Positions 50,401-63,299 are shown, counted from the stretch's first letter. The stretch is 64,000 nucleotides of DNA from Spodoptera frugiperda (GCF_023101765.2 NC_064216.1:7195545-7259544); one strand, 5' to 3'. Notes: generated from the sequence alone by a model not told the origin. Translations and numbers: made by a program.

Positions 50401-52387
50401 AATCATAAAACATTTGACTATGCTGTTCCAATTAGAAAATACAAAACGAAAATGGCCGGTTATAAACTGGTTCGAGTTTTTTTTTGTTAATAAAACTTGC
50501 ATTTTTAACGAGCTCAAATAAATTTGTTACATGGATGAGGAACAGCTAAGTAACGCTTACTAGTTTATACGGCAGACTCATTCTAGAGCGTGGAATAAAG
50601 ATGACTCACGGTAATAACCGTCGAGCGACGCCGTATGTCAACGAATGTCAACATAAAATACAGTTTTTAATGGTGTGAATGCGCTATGGTCACATCACAG
50701 ACGACATACAGCCTTGTTACGATGTACCATGTTACGTGAATTGTAGCTTTAATTACAACTTGGAGTTCAACACATCGAATATTGTGTCAAAGGTTCTGCA
50801 AGTAGAGCAACCTTTCTCACGTACCCGACTTTTTTAAACATTACGACCCAACAGTAGCATCAGAAAAGACTTGTCGTTCAACTCACAATGACTCTTACGG
50901 CAATTGCAAAAAAGATTTTATTTGCGTGCGCACTTTTTATGGTTTGTGAACGCAGTGGCGAAATAAAGGCAACACAGAAGCAGACTGCGTCAATTGGCCG
51001 CGCGTTTTCACATAATAAAAAACAGTATATTACGCGTGTCTAAATTCCGTCCGTTACATTCTGAAAATACGTTTTTTTAGCTCTCTGATGACTTGCAGAG
51101 GGTAGTTAGACTGACGATATATGCTACAGTATCGTAAACTGTAGAGAGATCGGTCCGGAGATAAAAATACGAGTTTTTCCATTCACGCAAACATGTATAG
51201 AAAATGTTATGATACAAATAAATGTAAGACAACTTTCAAAGACGGTTTCGGACAAAGACCAGTCCGATAATTGATTCGATCGCTTAAAAGACAAGTAGTT
51301 TGTATTTTGGGATTCTGATATCGGATGTCAACGAACTGTTTCGGGTATCTTCGGAAGCGGTCGGCGGTTCCTTTGAGTTGTGCTTTAATTTCTTAATCCT
51401 AATTGAATTTGTTTGTTCCGAATGGCGAGCGAGATAACGCAATGTACTCGCGCTGATCGATTGTTCGCTGGTTGCGACGCGAGTGCGGTGACCATTCGGC
51501 TCGGTAATCGAGGAATGGGATGTCATATTTTAAGTAGTTGATGTTTGATAACATGCTTCCCTTTTGTATTCTTTTTTGCTTTCGGCTAATAACACTGATA
51601 TGGTTAAAATGGTTATAGGCTGTTACATTAGTATCAGAGCAATTAGGTACTTAGTCTTCTAAAGCATATCTCTTAAACTCCGAAGGTTTTTGAACCCACC
51701 ATTTGCTAATTGAGTAGTGGTAACAGGGAATTAAATCTTGAAATGACGTATGGACAGGAAAAGAAGAAGAGATTGGTATTATTGATATTCACACATGGGC
51801 ATAATTCTAGTTTCATTTATTTTAGAACTGTGTATTCCAAACCACTTTACACAAGTCTCTTTAAAAAGTTGCAGTCACAATTTGACCATCGTATATAAGC
51901 ATTTTTTCCGACCCTTTTCAATCAGATACTTCCAAAACCGTCCCAGTTCAGTCAGTTGAACAGCCAACCAAATTACCATGTCCCAGTCTCATTTAAATAT
52001 AATGGTAACACTATTTGAAACTAATAACCAGCGGAGGTTAGATAGATGAGGTCTATTATTGATTAAGCTTTGTGTATTGTCCTTTAAAGGTGAAGTTTAA
52101 GTCGCTATTGAAATCCTCCGTATCTCTTGATAGATGGACATTGGGCGATGTCTATTACGTCATGGAATGCGGAATACTTGCAAGATAAGATTGTTGAATA
52201 ATTTTGTTATGTATTTGAATTTCTGATATGTAAGCTGATTCTAATTACGTGTTTGTATATTATATTGGTCGCTAACCAGTGATTTTATGTACTCTATAAT
52301 CTTTTTTCGCGTTGGAGTTTCAGGTAAATAAATATCTCTGTGGTCTCTTATATTGCTGAAAGAATATGTATTCCGAAAAATAGATTT
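47456..52387. other. Non-coding region with strong CpG islands
   Basis: No exon recognised. A pronounced CpG-rich island at 48960-49095 carries TGCGCGTGCGCA (48981-48992). A second patch at 49910-50040 carries GGCGCAGGCGCA (50026-50037), followed by a Su(H)-type TGTGGGAAA at 50093-50101. The open frames listed here have no domains. Confidence 0.5.
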
Positions 52388-52490
52388 TTTTTATCCTCAG
52401 GGTGGTTTTTAGTCAGTAAGAGTCTGACATAGCCTCTGGCCTTGCCCAAGACGGGAGAAGTTATTGGATGATTTTCTCCATTTAAAAAGA
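52388..52490 (+). repeat. LINE/SINE-tail family, copy 4 of 5
   Basis: AGGGTGGTTTTTAGTCAGTA, AGAGTCTGACATAGCCTCTG, GCCTTGCCCAAGACGGGAGA and GTTATTGGATGATTTTCTCC, ending in an A-rich stretch. It is 5'-truncated, as expected of retrotransposed copies. Confidence 0.8.
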
Positions 52491-55400
52491 GCTGTTTGAT
52501 TTTTTTAGATGATAACTGAGATTGTTGTCTTTTACAGTATCGTACTTTTCTGCAGAGATGAAGTAGTCAATATTTTTTTTATATTATTTTATTAAATATA
52601 TAGTTAGTTATATCAGTACAAAAATATCACATAGCTTGTTAACTGTCATTTGGAAATAAACAAGTACCTTCGCAAAAGAATCCTCAACAGTTTAATTGAG
52701 TTGAATACCTACCACTTATGGTGTCCGCCATAGTATTAAGGACGGACACACACGATGATGCTTTAGGCCCATTTCACACGACGTTAAAATATATCGTCTT
52801 TCCTTTTATCGACCTTAATTATTGCCTAAAGACCGACATTTAAGACTGTTTGACGTTTCTTAATCACCTCGATAAGGACTAACGACACTATTGACGTTAT
52901 ATCCGACAAATTGCAATAATAAAATTAAAAGTTTCTTTTTACGCGAATCGAACGTCGCGTCGGTTTCGCAACATTTTTAATGTTTCCTTTGGATTGTGTA
53001 ATAAAAGGTTTTATTTGAACCTATTAAATTTTATATAAAAATGTCGTGATCTCACAGAGATATGGAGTTAAGGTGTTTATTTAAACTTTCTGTTTTACGT
53101 CCCACCGTGGCTCGTATAAAAACAATAATTATACGCTGACACAAGTGGGTTAGGTCATAACAAGCGAAGTTGATTCCGTCAACAGACTAAATTAATGGCA
53201 CTCGCTGTACCACAAACTGTTGTATAAATCTGTCCACATCAAAATGGCAAATGTTTGTGTGGACATGGTATTTTCTTGAGATCTATATTAGATAACTCCT
53301 ATTTAGGAGATTAAGATATACATGAGACCTTTATATTTTGTGTCGCGTAAAATTAGTGGTCCGTTCCAAAACAAAGAATTAGGCTGATTTCACAGTGTCT
53401 GAGTTTACCGCAAGGGCCGTACATGTCGTCACCGGCTGCGACATCGTCGCCGGGGAAGCGAAAGCGAATCAATCCGGCTTTTATCAACGCTGTGCGTGAC
53501 CGAGGCCATTGTTAGGAAAGGGAAAATGGGACGGAGGCGCCGCGAAAAATAGAAGAATAACGCGGCAGCGCGCTTCATTGGACGTTTTTGTGCGTCGCAA
53601 GCGCAACCGTCCGGCGTGACGCGGGGACGCGTGCCACTTCACCCGCAGTCACGACCGACATTCGTATACTTGCGATCGGGGAGCATCGATTCACTTTTAC
53701 CTTTCGATACAAACAGTTATTCAAAATCATATCAAAATCTCCGGTAAATTAGTGGACCTTGGCTGCAAAGTTCAAGCGGCACGTGCGGCGCGGAAAGCGT
53801 ATCTGTCAGCCGGCAACGTTAGACTTCTATGTGGAATACATCTGACATAAAGATAAGGAGTTTGAACTCGAGACCTTTTCGATCTAGCATTTTACAATTG
53901 CGCCACTGTGAAATTGTGGTCGGTGGCGTGTGCTGGCCAGCTTTTATTTATATTGCTTGTAGTGCAGGAGCGCTCACGACCCGGTAATTGATGCTCTCGC
54001 GGGCGCGCGTGCCTGCCTGCACCCGATGAGCCGTTATAACCGCTCCAACATACTAAGCAAGCACGCGCTAAACTTATACCACTTATAAACTGTTGCGTCT
54101 GCAAAAATATTGGACGATTAGTCGCTGTTTGCTGTCGTGCGATTGTCGCAAGACTTTAAGCGTCGATATACACGTACGTTATGTCAAAGTGTGCGGTTTT
54201 TAATGCATGTGCACATTGAATTGTAATGCTTATGACCTTGTGGAGTTGTGATGTAATTGCTGCAGTTTGTAATTAAAACTGCAGTTAGGTGTGTGATTTA
54301 TAAACTCCTTTTTACATTAGTCTTATCTTTATTTGCATTAGTTTTTATCTAAAGTTGACCTTAGATTTATCTCTATTGGTGTTAAATAGCGCTGCTATAG
54401 GTAGTTGTTTTAAAGCCTTTCCTTTCTATAACATGAGTCCACAAGAATTTCGTCATTTCTATTGCTAATTGAAGTAAATATAAATTAAGTTTACGATTCG
54501 CTCGTTTCCTTTTGGTGATCGAATTTGTTCGATTTCTAGCGGACAACTTACACCGCAAGTGATTGAATTATGTACATTCAAAATGATGCATTAATAAATT
54601 ATTTGCTGCACCAAGTACGTGGGTACCTTCGTACCTGTTTCTGTTTATCCTCGTCTTAATGAGGCGTTTTATCAATCCACGTATTTTAAAGCTCACGATT
54701 TTAAAACGCAAGCATACACTTACCATAATTTTATATTCGCGTTATGTTCAAAAATCACACGTAATTAACAGTTAATAAAGTTCATGTTATCTCCTTTATA
54801 CGACGTGAAAAAGCCTTAAAATCATAAAACTTAAAGGCACTTGATTACCTAATTGCTGACGAAAATAGTTGAAAATTAACGAAGGCGGGTGCGCAAGCGC
54901 CGCCAATCATTTTAAAAGGCCCGCAAAGAGTCATATCTGAAAACGATCAACGTTTATTTCGGCTTTCGCGCAAATGGAGGTAAAAGTCCTCTTTGATTTC
55001 GGTAAATTGTATTAAAGTAAATCGATAAAAACGAAAATTGATAAAGTTTTTTTTCCACTCACTTTACGCGTGAGTGGTTCGTGATTTAAGGCATCGGTTT
55101 CTGTGACTCGTTTCGTGAGTGGATTTATACTCCAGTAGGTACGGTCAGGTTGGTAACGATGATTGCCGATTATATCGATTGCTGGCAATATGAGGTGAAA
55201 TCGATTTTTCCTAATGTCACTTTACAGATTCCATTAGAGAGCCCTAAATGTTTGTTTTATTGCAGTTGATTTTGTGCTAAATATATTTTTATAGTCCAAG
55301 ATGTGGCTTCGTGTTCAATAACCAATTATGCAAGTTGTCGTAGCTGTGACTAGTTATTTCAAGTAAATTGGCGTCAGATATTTGTTAGAAAAGCGATCGA

Positions 55401-55594
55401 CTTCCCGCGTGTAATTGTGGGCGCATCCGTTCTTGATAATTTTTCTTTAGAAAACTGTTATGAAGATAGATTGGTTTTTATAAAAGTTATTTCACTTAAT
55501 TGATTATGTAGTCTATGTGCAAAAATGTTCGATGATGACTATATTGGCCTGCTGTCCGTCAGTAGGCTGCGCGACGTCGCCGCGACTGCGCATA
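52491..55594. other. Non-coding region with a large CpG-rich island
   Basis: No exon recognised. The island at about 53395-53650 is the largest GC-rich block after the ham exon, with many CpG dinucleotides and CGCAAGCGCAAC at 53586-53597. A second small island at 54885-54910 has TGCGCAAGCGCC. A possible degenerate SINE B-box relic (GTTTGAACTCGAGACC) occurs near 53861. Confidence 0.5.
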
Positions 55595-55663
55595 CTGCTC
55601 ATGATGATGTGACTCGAAACTAGTAGAACTTTTCAATATTGTACGGTACTTGAATATACCGTG
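55595..55663 (+). repeat. Two-copy interspersed repeat, copy 2
   Basis: CTGCTCATGATGATGTGACTCGAAACTAGTAGAACTTTTC order as in the copy at 32321-32400, followed by a diverged GTAC...ATACCGTGATT segment. GC-rich sequence just upstream (55555-55594) may belong to the same element. Confidence 0.6.
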
Positions 55664-55854
55664 ATTCGTTGTAGTTACATACAATTAAATTATTGATATC
55701 GTAAAATAATTATACCAAGTTAAGCTATTTCCTCCATTAAGTGCGGTTGGTTACATCTATACTTTAAAACTACAATGTCTTAAAAATAACGATCAAAAAT
55801 AAATTATTCGAACCCAATAATGTCATATTGTGCAGCATGGTTTTCACATTTCTT

Positions 55855-55935
55855 GTCTGTTTGTCCTGTTTGTCTGTTCGTCTGTGCGCGCTAATCTCAG
55901 AAACGGCTGATCCGATTTATCAGATTTCTTTAGTG
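55855..55935 (+). repeat. Degenerate TCTGT-start interspersed repeat
   Basis: TTGTCTGTTTGTCC, TCTGTTCGTCTGTGCGCGC, then AATCTCAGAAACGGCTGATCC resembles the TCTGTCTGTT...AACTCAAAAACTACTG repeat seen throughout moth genomes (often linked to Helitrons or their relatives). The class is uncertain. Confidence 0.4.
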
Positions 55936-57898
55936 TTTGTTTCATGTCAAATAAATAAAAAAGTATTCAATTAAACTAACAACTTATACATAAAATCCGC
56001 AACTATTTGTACACATGGTTGAAATTTCACAATATAGTGTGAAGTATTTTTATTTCAAAAATCAAAAAATAAAATAAGAGTGAAATTCTAGTTACACGAC
56101 TTCGGTTCATGTTATTGTTTTAATTCATCCGATACTTAATACCGAGAATCTCAATAGAGCTGTTGAAACCACTTCATTTAATCGAGTCACTATCTAGAAT
56201 ATCGATTTTTACTGACTCGATAGCATAATTGGAGCGGTGTAAGTGTAATCATTGGAAACGAGATGGTTGTACTAATCCGGAGCCAGTCAATAAAATCTAT
56301 TATGTATGCATCTTGTAGCCATTCGCGGTTTTGCGATTTCAAAATGGAATTTTCTTGCTTTCTGCCTTATTTTATCAATGTGTTGGACATAATCGATATA
56401 ATACTGTCAATGTGTTATTTTATTTTCGGAAATAATATAGTTGGTTTACGTTTAAAGTTCCCTATGACATATTATCGTAAGGATCTTTTTCAAAATTTTG
56501 TATTATGGATGTCGTAAGGTGCAAATGTCTTCTCGATTTAGATCGCGAGCGCATCGCATTATAGGGTTGTCTGATAGCGAAAGTTCCACTATTATCGATA
56601 AAGTCTATAATTATAAAACAATTGCTAACAATTTCGACTTTATTACAAAAAACATTTATCATTTTATTAATTGACAACTACAAGCTTTTCCTATCTTTTC
56701 GAGGAAATATGTGTTACATCTTCGGATGACACCGGTACTATTATAGATTAATTTAACTAGCCAACTGAGCATGACACAACCCTAGCTACTTTATAATTTC
56801 ATAAGACATGATCGTACGCTTAATATTTAATGATATGCATCATGCGTAATCATCTGCAAGATTATAAGATAAAAATCAACTTGAATGACATGTGGGGGAC
56901 ATTTCTGGACACTATTACGTAAAATAGTGGCCAATTGTAAGAACGAGAGTGGATTGCGTAGACGCATGCCTTCTACAATTGGTCTAAAACTTTCACTGTT
57001 AAAATGTAAATAGATTGTATGATAGTGTTGGTATTGATACATCTTTTTTGTATAACGGTTTCTCGGATGCCACTGATTTAGAGAGCACGTGTCTGGTTTG
57101 TTGGAAAATGTAAGAAAAATGTTATATTTATCATGACAAAAGATAAACACTTACCTATAAAAAAATTGTTGTTCGTAAGTTTACTTAATAAAAGTGTTGG
57201 TCTAGAAGAAACCATTTCTTTTTCGAATGATCTATTGAGAACATGGTTCAAGTCTAATATAAAATCAAATATAGGAATTCGCAGAATCCGACAACTCTAA
57301 ATCTAAGAACTAATAAGAATCCAATTTCTGTGCAGATGTTCGTATAAATCAGGTGGATAAGTTAGGCGATGTACTGTAATTAAATGAGATTGTATTTAAA
57401 GGAAATTAGCAATTATTGCTAGAGAAACGTCCGAACGTAGCTACCGGGTGTTAGAACTAGTTTCATAAAGTATTGATGTGATGCGTACATGCCGATAGTT
57501 TGTTCATTAACTTAACTATGTTATAACCTTCTTTTATCTGAGTATATACATATTAAATACTATGACAAGGTGATTAGAAGACTAAAGAGATTTTGAATTC
57601 GATTTTAAGTGTGGTGACACATGACATATGACAGATGAGGAAGGTCGCAAAGACTATCGACAAGCAAATCAACGGATGACGTCATAAATCCTACACCGCA
57701 CACATGAAGTTTACATACATGCGAATAAACATATATATATAGATAGGATAGAAAATCCCAATAAACAACAACTGGACAGTGGCACCTCGCCTAGTTTTTT
57801 CTTAGTTAGGCGATTTTACTCTCTGTTGGTCAAAGAAGTATTCATTATTTTGTACTTTTAGTTTTTAGTGTATTGTGTTAAAGACTTGGTTCATTAAC
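55936..57898. other. Non-coding AT-rich region
   Basis: No exon or repeat recognised. A perfect CRE palindrome TGACGTCA lies near 57677. Open frames at 56263, 56462 and 56827 show no domain. Confidence 0.5.
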
Positions 57899-58125
57899 TT
57901 TTTTTTTTTTTTCGAGTAAAAAAACGTTGCCCCACATTAGGATTTTCTCCTGTGTCGTGGGTGCGTTTACAAACATACAAGTTCACATGCACATGACACC
58001 CAGACCTGAAACAACAATTTCTGGATCACACAGAATTGCTCCGTGCGGGATCGAACCCGCTACCCGTTGCGCGGTAGCCAGTTGCCCAGCCAGCACCAAC
58101 CGTGCAGTCGTTTAACTAATGGTGG
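57899..58125 (-). mobile_element. tRNA-derived SINE, near full-length
   Basis: On the minus strand the head carries an A-box-like CTGGCTGGGCAACTGG (58093-58078) and a B box GGTTCGATCCC (58057-58047), followed by a tRNA-unrelated body and a 14-A tail (T run at 57899-57912 on plus). Internal pol III promoter boxes plus a poly(A) tail define a tRNA-derived SINE. It is too diverged from a cloverleaf, and has the long tail, so it is not a functional tRNA gene. The plus-strand open frame at 57927-58115 lies inside it. A related copy is at 62699-62812. Confidence 0.8.
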
Positions 58126-60589
58126 TCTAATAAAAAGGATCAAATAAAAGACTTTGAAGTATTCTTAATAATATGAATTCCTTCGAGGATCCGTTTAATA
58201 TTATTATGTAAAGCAATGCGTGTGCGTCGATTTGATCACTAACTCAACAATTTTACAACCTTCTTTTATCTAACATTAGCATATTAACATAGTTTAATGT
58301 TACTAGTACCATTTGACGCTCTCAATCGCTTTATCTAGAATCTAAATTGTTCTATTAAAATATTAAATGCTAAGAAATTGGTATTAACACGTTGTGGACG
58401 CCATTTTGTGGATATTTAAGATACATTTTGAAAACTGTTTTAGGTTATACCTATATTTTTTAATATATTATTTTTAATCTAAAGAATTGAAATGATATAG
58501 TTTAAACAGAGAAGGAGAGAGTGAGAGAGAAAAATATAATTCATAAATAAAGAAATAAAGAGTAGGATAATAGACTCAGATATCTTAAAAGTATATTTAT
58601 TTCTGTCTTTATCATAGAAAATAAACGTATATTTGTACAAAAGAAAGCCTAGATTTCAAGCCTTTTATAGTAACAACGGGTATCCAGTGGCATTGCGCAC
58701 AAATTATGTATTTTGATGTGATCTTAATATGCGGCCTGTCTCTGATTCTAGGCGATAAGTGTCCTACTACAATAACTCGCTTCTCAGATAAGTATATTTA
58801 TTTGTTATTTATTTAGAAAATGTATTTAGTATAAATGTACTATGGATATTATAAGGTACTCCTAACCAAATGATTATGATTTGGAAGTGATTAAAGGAGA
58901 ATATGCAACAGTACCTAATTGTACTGTGGCTGGTATCATGGTCAATAATGATATCTAAGTTCATAAAAATAAAGACTCAATTTCATTAACATGAATGCAC
59001 CTTTGTGTTTTTGTTGCAGTAGTGCATTATGACTACAAAAAAGTAAAAGAATGTTTGTATGAACGTAATGAGAGCCTTATCAGTAAGATCATTGTTCTTG
59101 AATGTGTACATTATAGTTTAGACATCAAGTTAGCATTTCGAAGCTTCGGTTGTTAGGAAACATCCGAATGAGTCGGAAAGTAACGAGTCAACTTTAAATA
59201 TTTGTGCAAACTACCAGCATAACAAGCTACTCAATCTGTCAAACTTCTTCAAAGAATTTTCAACTCTATAGTAAGAGAAAAAGGTTGAGAATGCAATAGA
59301 GAATTTTGTCTGATTGGGTCAGTTTGATGTGCAGCGTATCAACAATCTTCGTTGTTGCTACCAGCTTACCAATTTCAATAATTACCTACATCCAAATAAC
59401 CAGTTCCAATTTGATATGACCAGATGTTTTTTCTCCAATTACTGCATAACTATACAAACTACATATCGATAGACAAACTATGATTACGATACATCGATAT
59501 AAAAGCAATCGACTTGAAATCGAGATGGTTACTAGTGGCGCAAACCCGCGTAATATCAATTGTAGGAAACCGCAAATAGGCACTCGCATTAAGCTATACA
59601 ATACCAGTTTATCTTGATCTCACTTTGTGTGATCTTTCTATACATTGGACGGTCAGTTTATACTGGTTTTGTGTAGTTGTGTGTACGTAGACCCGTTGCT
59701 TTCGCGATGTATCGAAGGAAAGTCGGCCTCTGATTCACAATGTTCTTTGATAAGGTACAGATGCTGTAGTTTTGTTGTTACCGAGGTTTTATTATTGTAG
59801 ATTGATGGTGCATTTATAATTAATTGGCTTAAGCTCTAAATTTTATTATGCGTGTGTTTTCTTCTAAATAAATAAACCTCTTTTTAGATCTGTTATTCTT
59901 TGCTTATGTTTACTTATTTGTGCTACTAGAGATCAATGAACGAAGGAAACTCGTAATATAACTTTAAAGAGTAGGTAACCGTTGCCATGTATAGACAATT
60001 TATATCTCTGCTTACCCCTTTGAAGATTAAAAGGCGGCATGCTCCATTATATTTATGTAGATCAAGGAACTATTACCTAAGGCATTTAATAGATAATTTT
60101 CTTACATTGTAGTCTTCAGACTTGCAGTGTTATTGGAGCTGTTTTTCGTAGAGAAAGCGTGAATCCGTATTGCTTTTGTCTCAATAGCCGGACCTCGAGC
60201 TCAGCTGTTGCAATTGCGATGACTAGACCAACAAACTAGTTATAATAGACTAAGTGCAAAAAGCCAAACCAGTTCAATTTGAATCGTCAAACATCTTTAC
60301 GATCAAAGGAAAAAAGAATTTTGCGAATATGTAACACTAATGTTTATTATATACGACAAGAATAATTTACGAGTTGAAAGTCTCGTTTAAATGTAATAAA
60401 AATAAAAGTCAAAGTCTTGCAAAAATAATGTAAATAATAAAATAAAAAATGTTCCAAAATTTTATGAAACATTTTGAAAGTTTTGGGAATGCAATGTAAA
60501 CGGTATGATAGCTGTTCTTCGGCATGAATAGACGAACTTGACTGGAGTGACCTTGCAAAAACCAGCGTGAAATAATAATTTTTATTTAA
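58126..60589. other. Non-coding AT-rich region
   Basis: No exon, RNA gene or repeat recognised with confidence. Confidence 0.5.
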
Positions 60590-60730
60590 GGGGGAAAATC
60601 ATCTGATTCCCCAGTCTTGAGTGATGTGACAGGGCGTGTCAGACTTTTATTGACTAAAAGCCACCCTGTTCCTACTCCTGTTTTTCTAGCCGGAGCCCCG
60701 GTATCTTGCTAAGCAGTCCGCAGCTACATT
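60590..60730 (-). repeat. LINE/SINE-tail family, copy 5 of 5
   Basis: GGGGGAAAATCATCTGATTC, GCGTGTCAGACTTTTATTGA, AAGCCACCCTGTTCCTACTC, AGCCGGAGCCCCGGTATC and TAAGCAGTCCGCAGCTAC, in the same order as the other minus-orientation copies. Confidence 0.8.
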
Positions 60731-62056
60731 GAAATATCGCTAGCATTGTATTTCGCTATGTGAATGAGATTGGAAAAGGTAGAAAACGCACTAGTAACGT
60801 CTCTGGTGTTTTAAATGCCCACTGACTGGGTAATTCATATGAGGTATCGTAGCTCGTAGAATTTTATTAAGCATACAAAATTCGTCCTGTTTGCTTAACA
60901 AAATTATACAAAACAAAATTGATTATATCAATACATTATCATTTTAATATCATTATTAATGCCAATTGTTATAAACATTCCAATCTTTATGGCCCACTAA
61001 GCCTTATTCCTCTTGTGTAAACATGAACAAATTAATAATCGTCATAATATAGATTTATTCAATATTTTACATCTTGTTAATGGAGTCAGTTAGATTGATA
61101 TAAATAATCAATTATGTAAAACTACTAATATTTTCCTATGGGTTTACCTGTCGACTCTGTTGCCAGACGTAGTGTAGTACTTATGAAAGTAATAATTTCT
61201 ATAATTAAGCCCTCTTAAAAATAGAACTCTTAGATGAAAAACGACTCACTAAAATTGGACTAGTATTCCCAGTTTTATCTCCTTTCAAACAAGTAAATAA
61301 ACAGACAGACAAACAAAGAACTCTTTAAGTTAATAATAATTTTATGTATTTAATGTATGCTAATGTAATATGATATTTAAATATCAATTTATTACAAAAT
61401 ATTAAACTATATTGTACCTTTAATATAACATTGCTTCTCAATTTTATGTTGAATATAACAATATTTCGTTAGCATTCAATGGTTCAATTGAAACTTATTG
61501 GTCAGGTTAGAACTGCGGTTGTGTATAACCGCCTTAACCGGATAAAATAGACCTCGTTTTGGACTAACTGTAATTTATTTTCTATTATCGCTTCAAATTA
61601 CATTTCTAGGATAAAAGAGTAGATAGAGATATTTATCTATGTTTTAGAATAAGATTGTGATAATAAAAATATTTAACGAAAATTTCTAATTCTTATTATA
61701 ACTCAACATTTACGTAGTAAAAAGTTTAGTTTATAGAAATTGGAAAAATAACTACTGAAAAACAAATTTTGACAGGCGTTTTTTGCTTACAGCTGTGCTT
61801 GAGTTTCATGTCATTGTATCTAAAAATATCTGATTTAAGTGCTATATCACAATATCAAAAGCGCTACCTGATTCAAGTGCAACAACTCAAGCTAATCTGA
61901 CACTGCCCAGTAAGTTACGGTCAGCTATATCTCGTTTACAATCAAATAGCGTAATGTGACATCTGCCTAACATTTACCGTAACTAGGTTTTTGTTGCATT
62001 TGACATTTATACTCTAGTAATTTAAAAAACAACTTATAATTAATATTTTCCACCAA
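60731..62056. other. Non-coding AT-rich region
   Basis: Nothing recognised beyond a 14-bp palindrome GATATTTAAATATC near 61372. Confidence 0.5.
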
Positions 62057-62100
62057 TTAACCCTTTGTGTGCCGGAACCCGGATCCACACGAGACATAAT
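62057..62100 (+). repeat. Possible single piggyBac-like terminus
   Basis: TTAA followed by CCCTTTGTGTGCCGG (62061-62075) looks like a piggyBac-type left end. No inverted partner (GGCACACAAAGGG plus TTAA) was seen downstream within the window, so it is either a truncated element or chance. Confidence 0.35.
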
Positions 62101-62159
62101 GTGTTTTCTATAAGGCTTTTAAATACTAGATACCTATATAGGAGAGGTTAAATCCTTTC

Positions 62160-62310
62160 GAAATTTTGTTCTACCCTGAACGCATAAGGGAAGATCATCA
62201 AAAACAGCCCTCGACAGCGTCCACTGCTGGACTCTGGGCATCCTATACATAAGAGGGTTTGCCGTAATCACCCCCCTTGGCAAGCGAGTCGGAGATCAAA
62301 TTTAAAAAGG
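62160..62310 (-). repeat. Non-LTR retrotransposon 3' fragment
   Basis: GCGTCCACTGCTGGACTCTG, AGAGGGTTTGCCGTAATCAC and TTGGCAAGCGAGTCGGAGAT follow the block order of a moth LINE 3' region (tail-proximal CCACTGCTGGAC block first on plus, so the element reads on minus). Confidence 0.55.
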
Positions 62311-62698
62311 TTTAGGTTTTATCAAGGTACGGTTTACCTTAAATAATATTTTTCTTAGCCTTGATATGCCAATACCCAATGGACCGCCCAGCTATAAGTA
62401 ATAAACTAAGTTTTATGAAAATTTTATGATCGATTATGATTAGTTATTGAAGCAAACAATTAAGCAGTATTTAATTTAAATTACTTTTCAATTAGTCGAC
62501 ATCCTGTTCCGAAGGATAATAATATATTATCGTGTCAGAACTGATAACGTTTAGGCAAATAAGTAAGTTCAGTTTCATTTGCGATTCAATCAACATTCAT
62601 TGGTGGTTTTAATTATTGTTGTATTTTAACGGTTTCTTTACTCTACGGACAGGTCAGTATTGTCATGTATTTGATTTGATGAGATGTCATCCACTACA

Positions 62699-62812
62699 GC
62701 CACAGTCCTGAAATAACAATTTGTGGAACGTACAAAGAGTTATTCCGTGCGGGAAACGGACTCGCTACACGCTACCTACATAGCAGCTGGTTTCTCAGCC
62801 ATTGCACCAACT
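62699..62812 (-). mobile_element. tRNA-derived SINE, degenerate second copy
   Basis: Blocks CAGTCCTGAAATAACAATTT, TCCGTGCGGGAAACGGACTC, GCTACACGCTACC and CAGCTGGTTTCTCAGCC align with the copy at 57899-58125 in the same orientation. The B box is damaged (AAACGGACTC in place of ATCGAACCC), and the poly(A) portion is missing. Confidence 0.65.
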
Positions 62813-63290
62813 AAGAAGTTGCCAACGATGAAGACATTGGCATAGGATTTGATAAAATAAGTTACATGTTAACTTTTTTATTCTGTCCTATTTGACTGGT
62901 GTTTAAGCCATTTGGCTACTATCCTTCGTAGTGAGTTCAGTTTTCCATAAAATGCCATAGAATTCAGATATCTGAGACCAATGTCGAATGAAGTGTAGTT
63001 ATTTTAGTTCATTCGTTTATAGCCATGTTGTAGTGGTCAAGAGGTTAGCTGGAATGATGTTGTGGGTGGCAGAAGTGGCAATTATGTTTGGAGTGGGAAG
63101 TGCCATTCTTGGGAACGTTTAAAATAGAATTATACTCCAATATTATGTGTATTTGAGAAGACATTACAGGTCTCTAGTAATTCTCTAACTTAATGTCTTC
63201 ACGATACCAAACTGGGGTTCGTGGAAATGGGTAGTTGTAATATAATCATCGTAAAATTTTAATCTTAGAATTTAAGGTTATGTTATATTT
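62813..63290. other. Non-coding AT-rich spacer
   Basis: Nothing recognised. Confidence 0.5.
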
Positions 63291-63299
63291 AAGTGGACG

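Noticed and set aside
53861..53910. SINE B-box relic (GTTTGAACTCGAGACC)
   Set aside because: One short motif with no A box, tail or second copy in the window.
58047..58093. A functional tRNA gene, because of A-box and B-box matches
   Set aside because: No cloverleaf can be folded across the segment. It continues into a tRNA-unrelated body with a poly(A) tail, and a second decayed copy exists, so it is a SINE.
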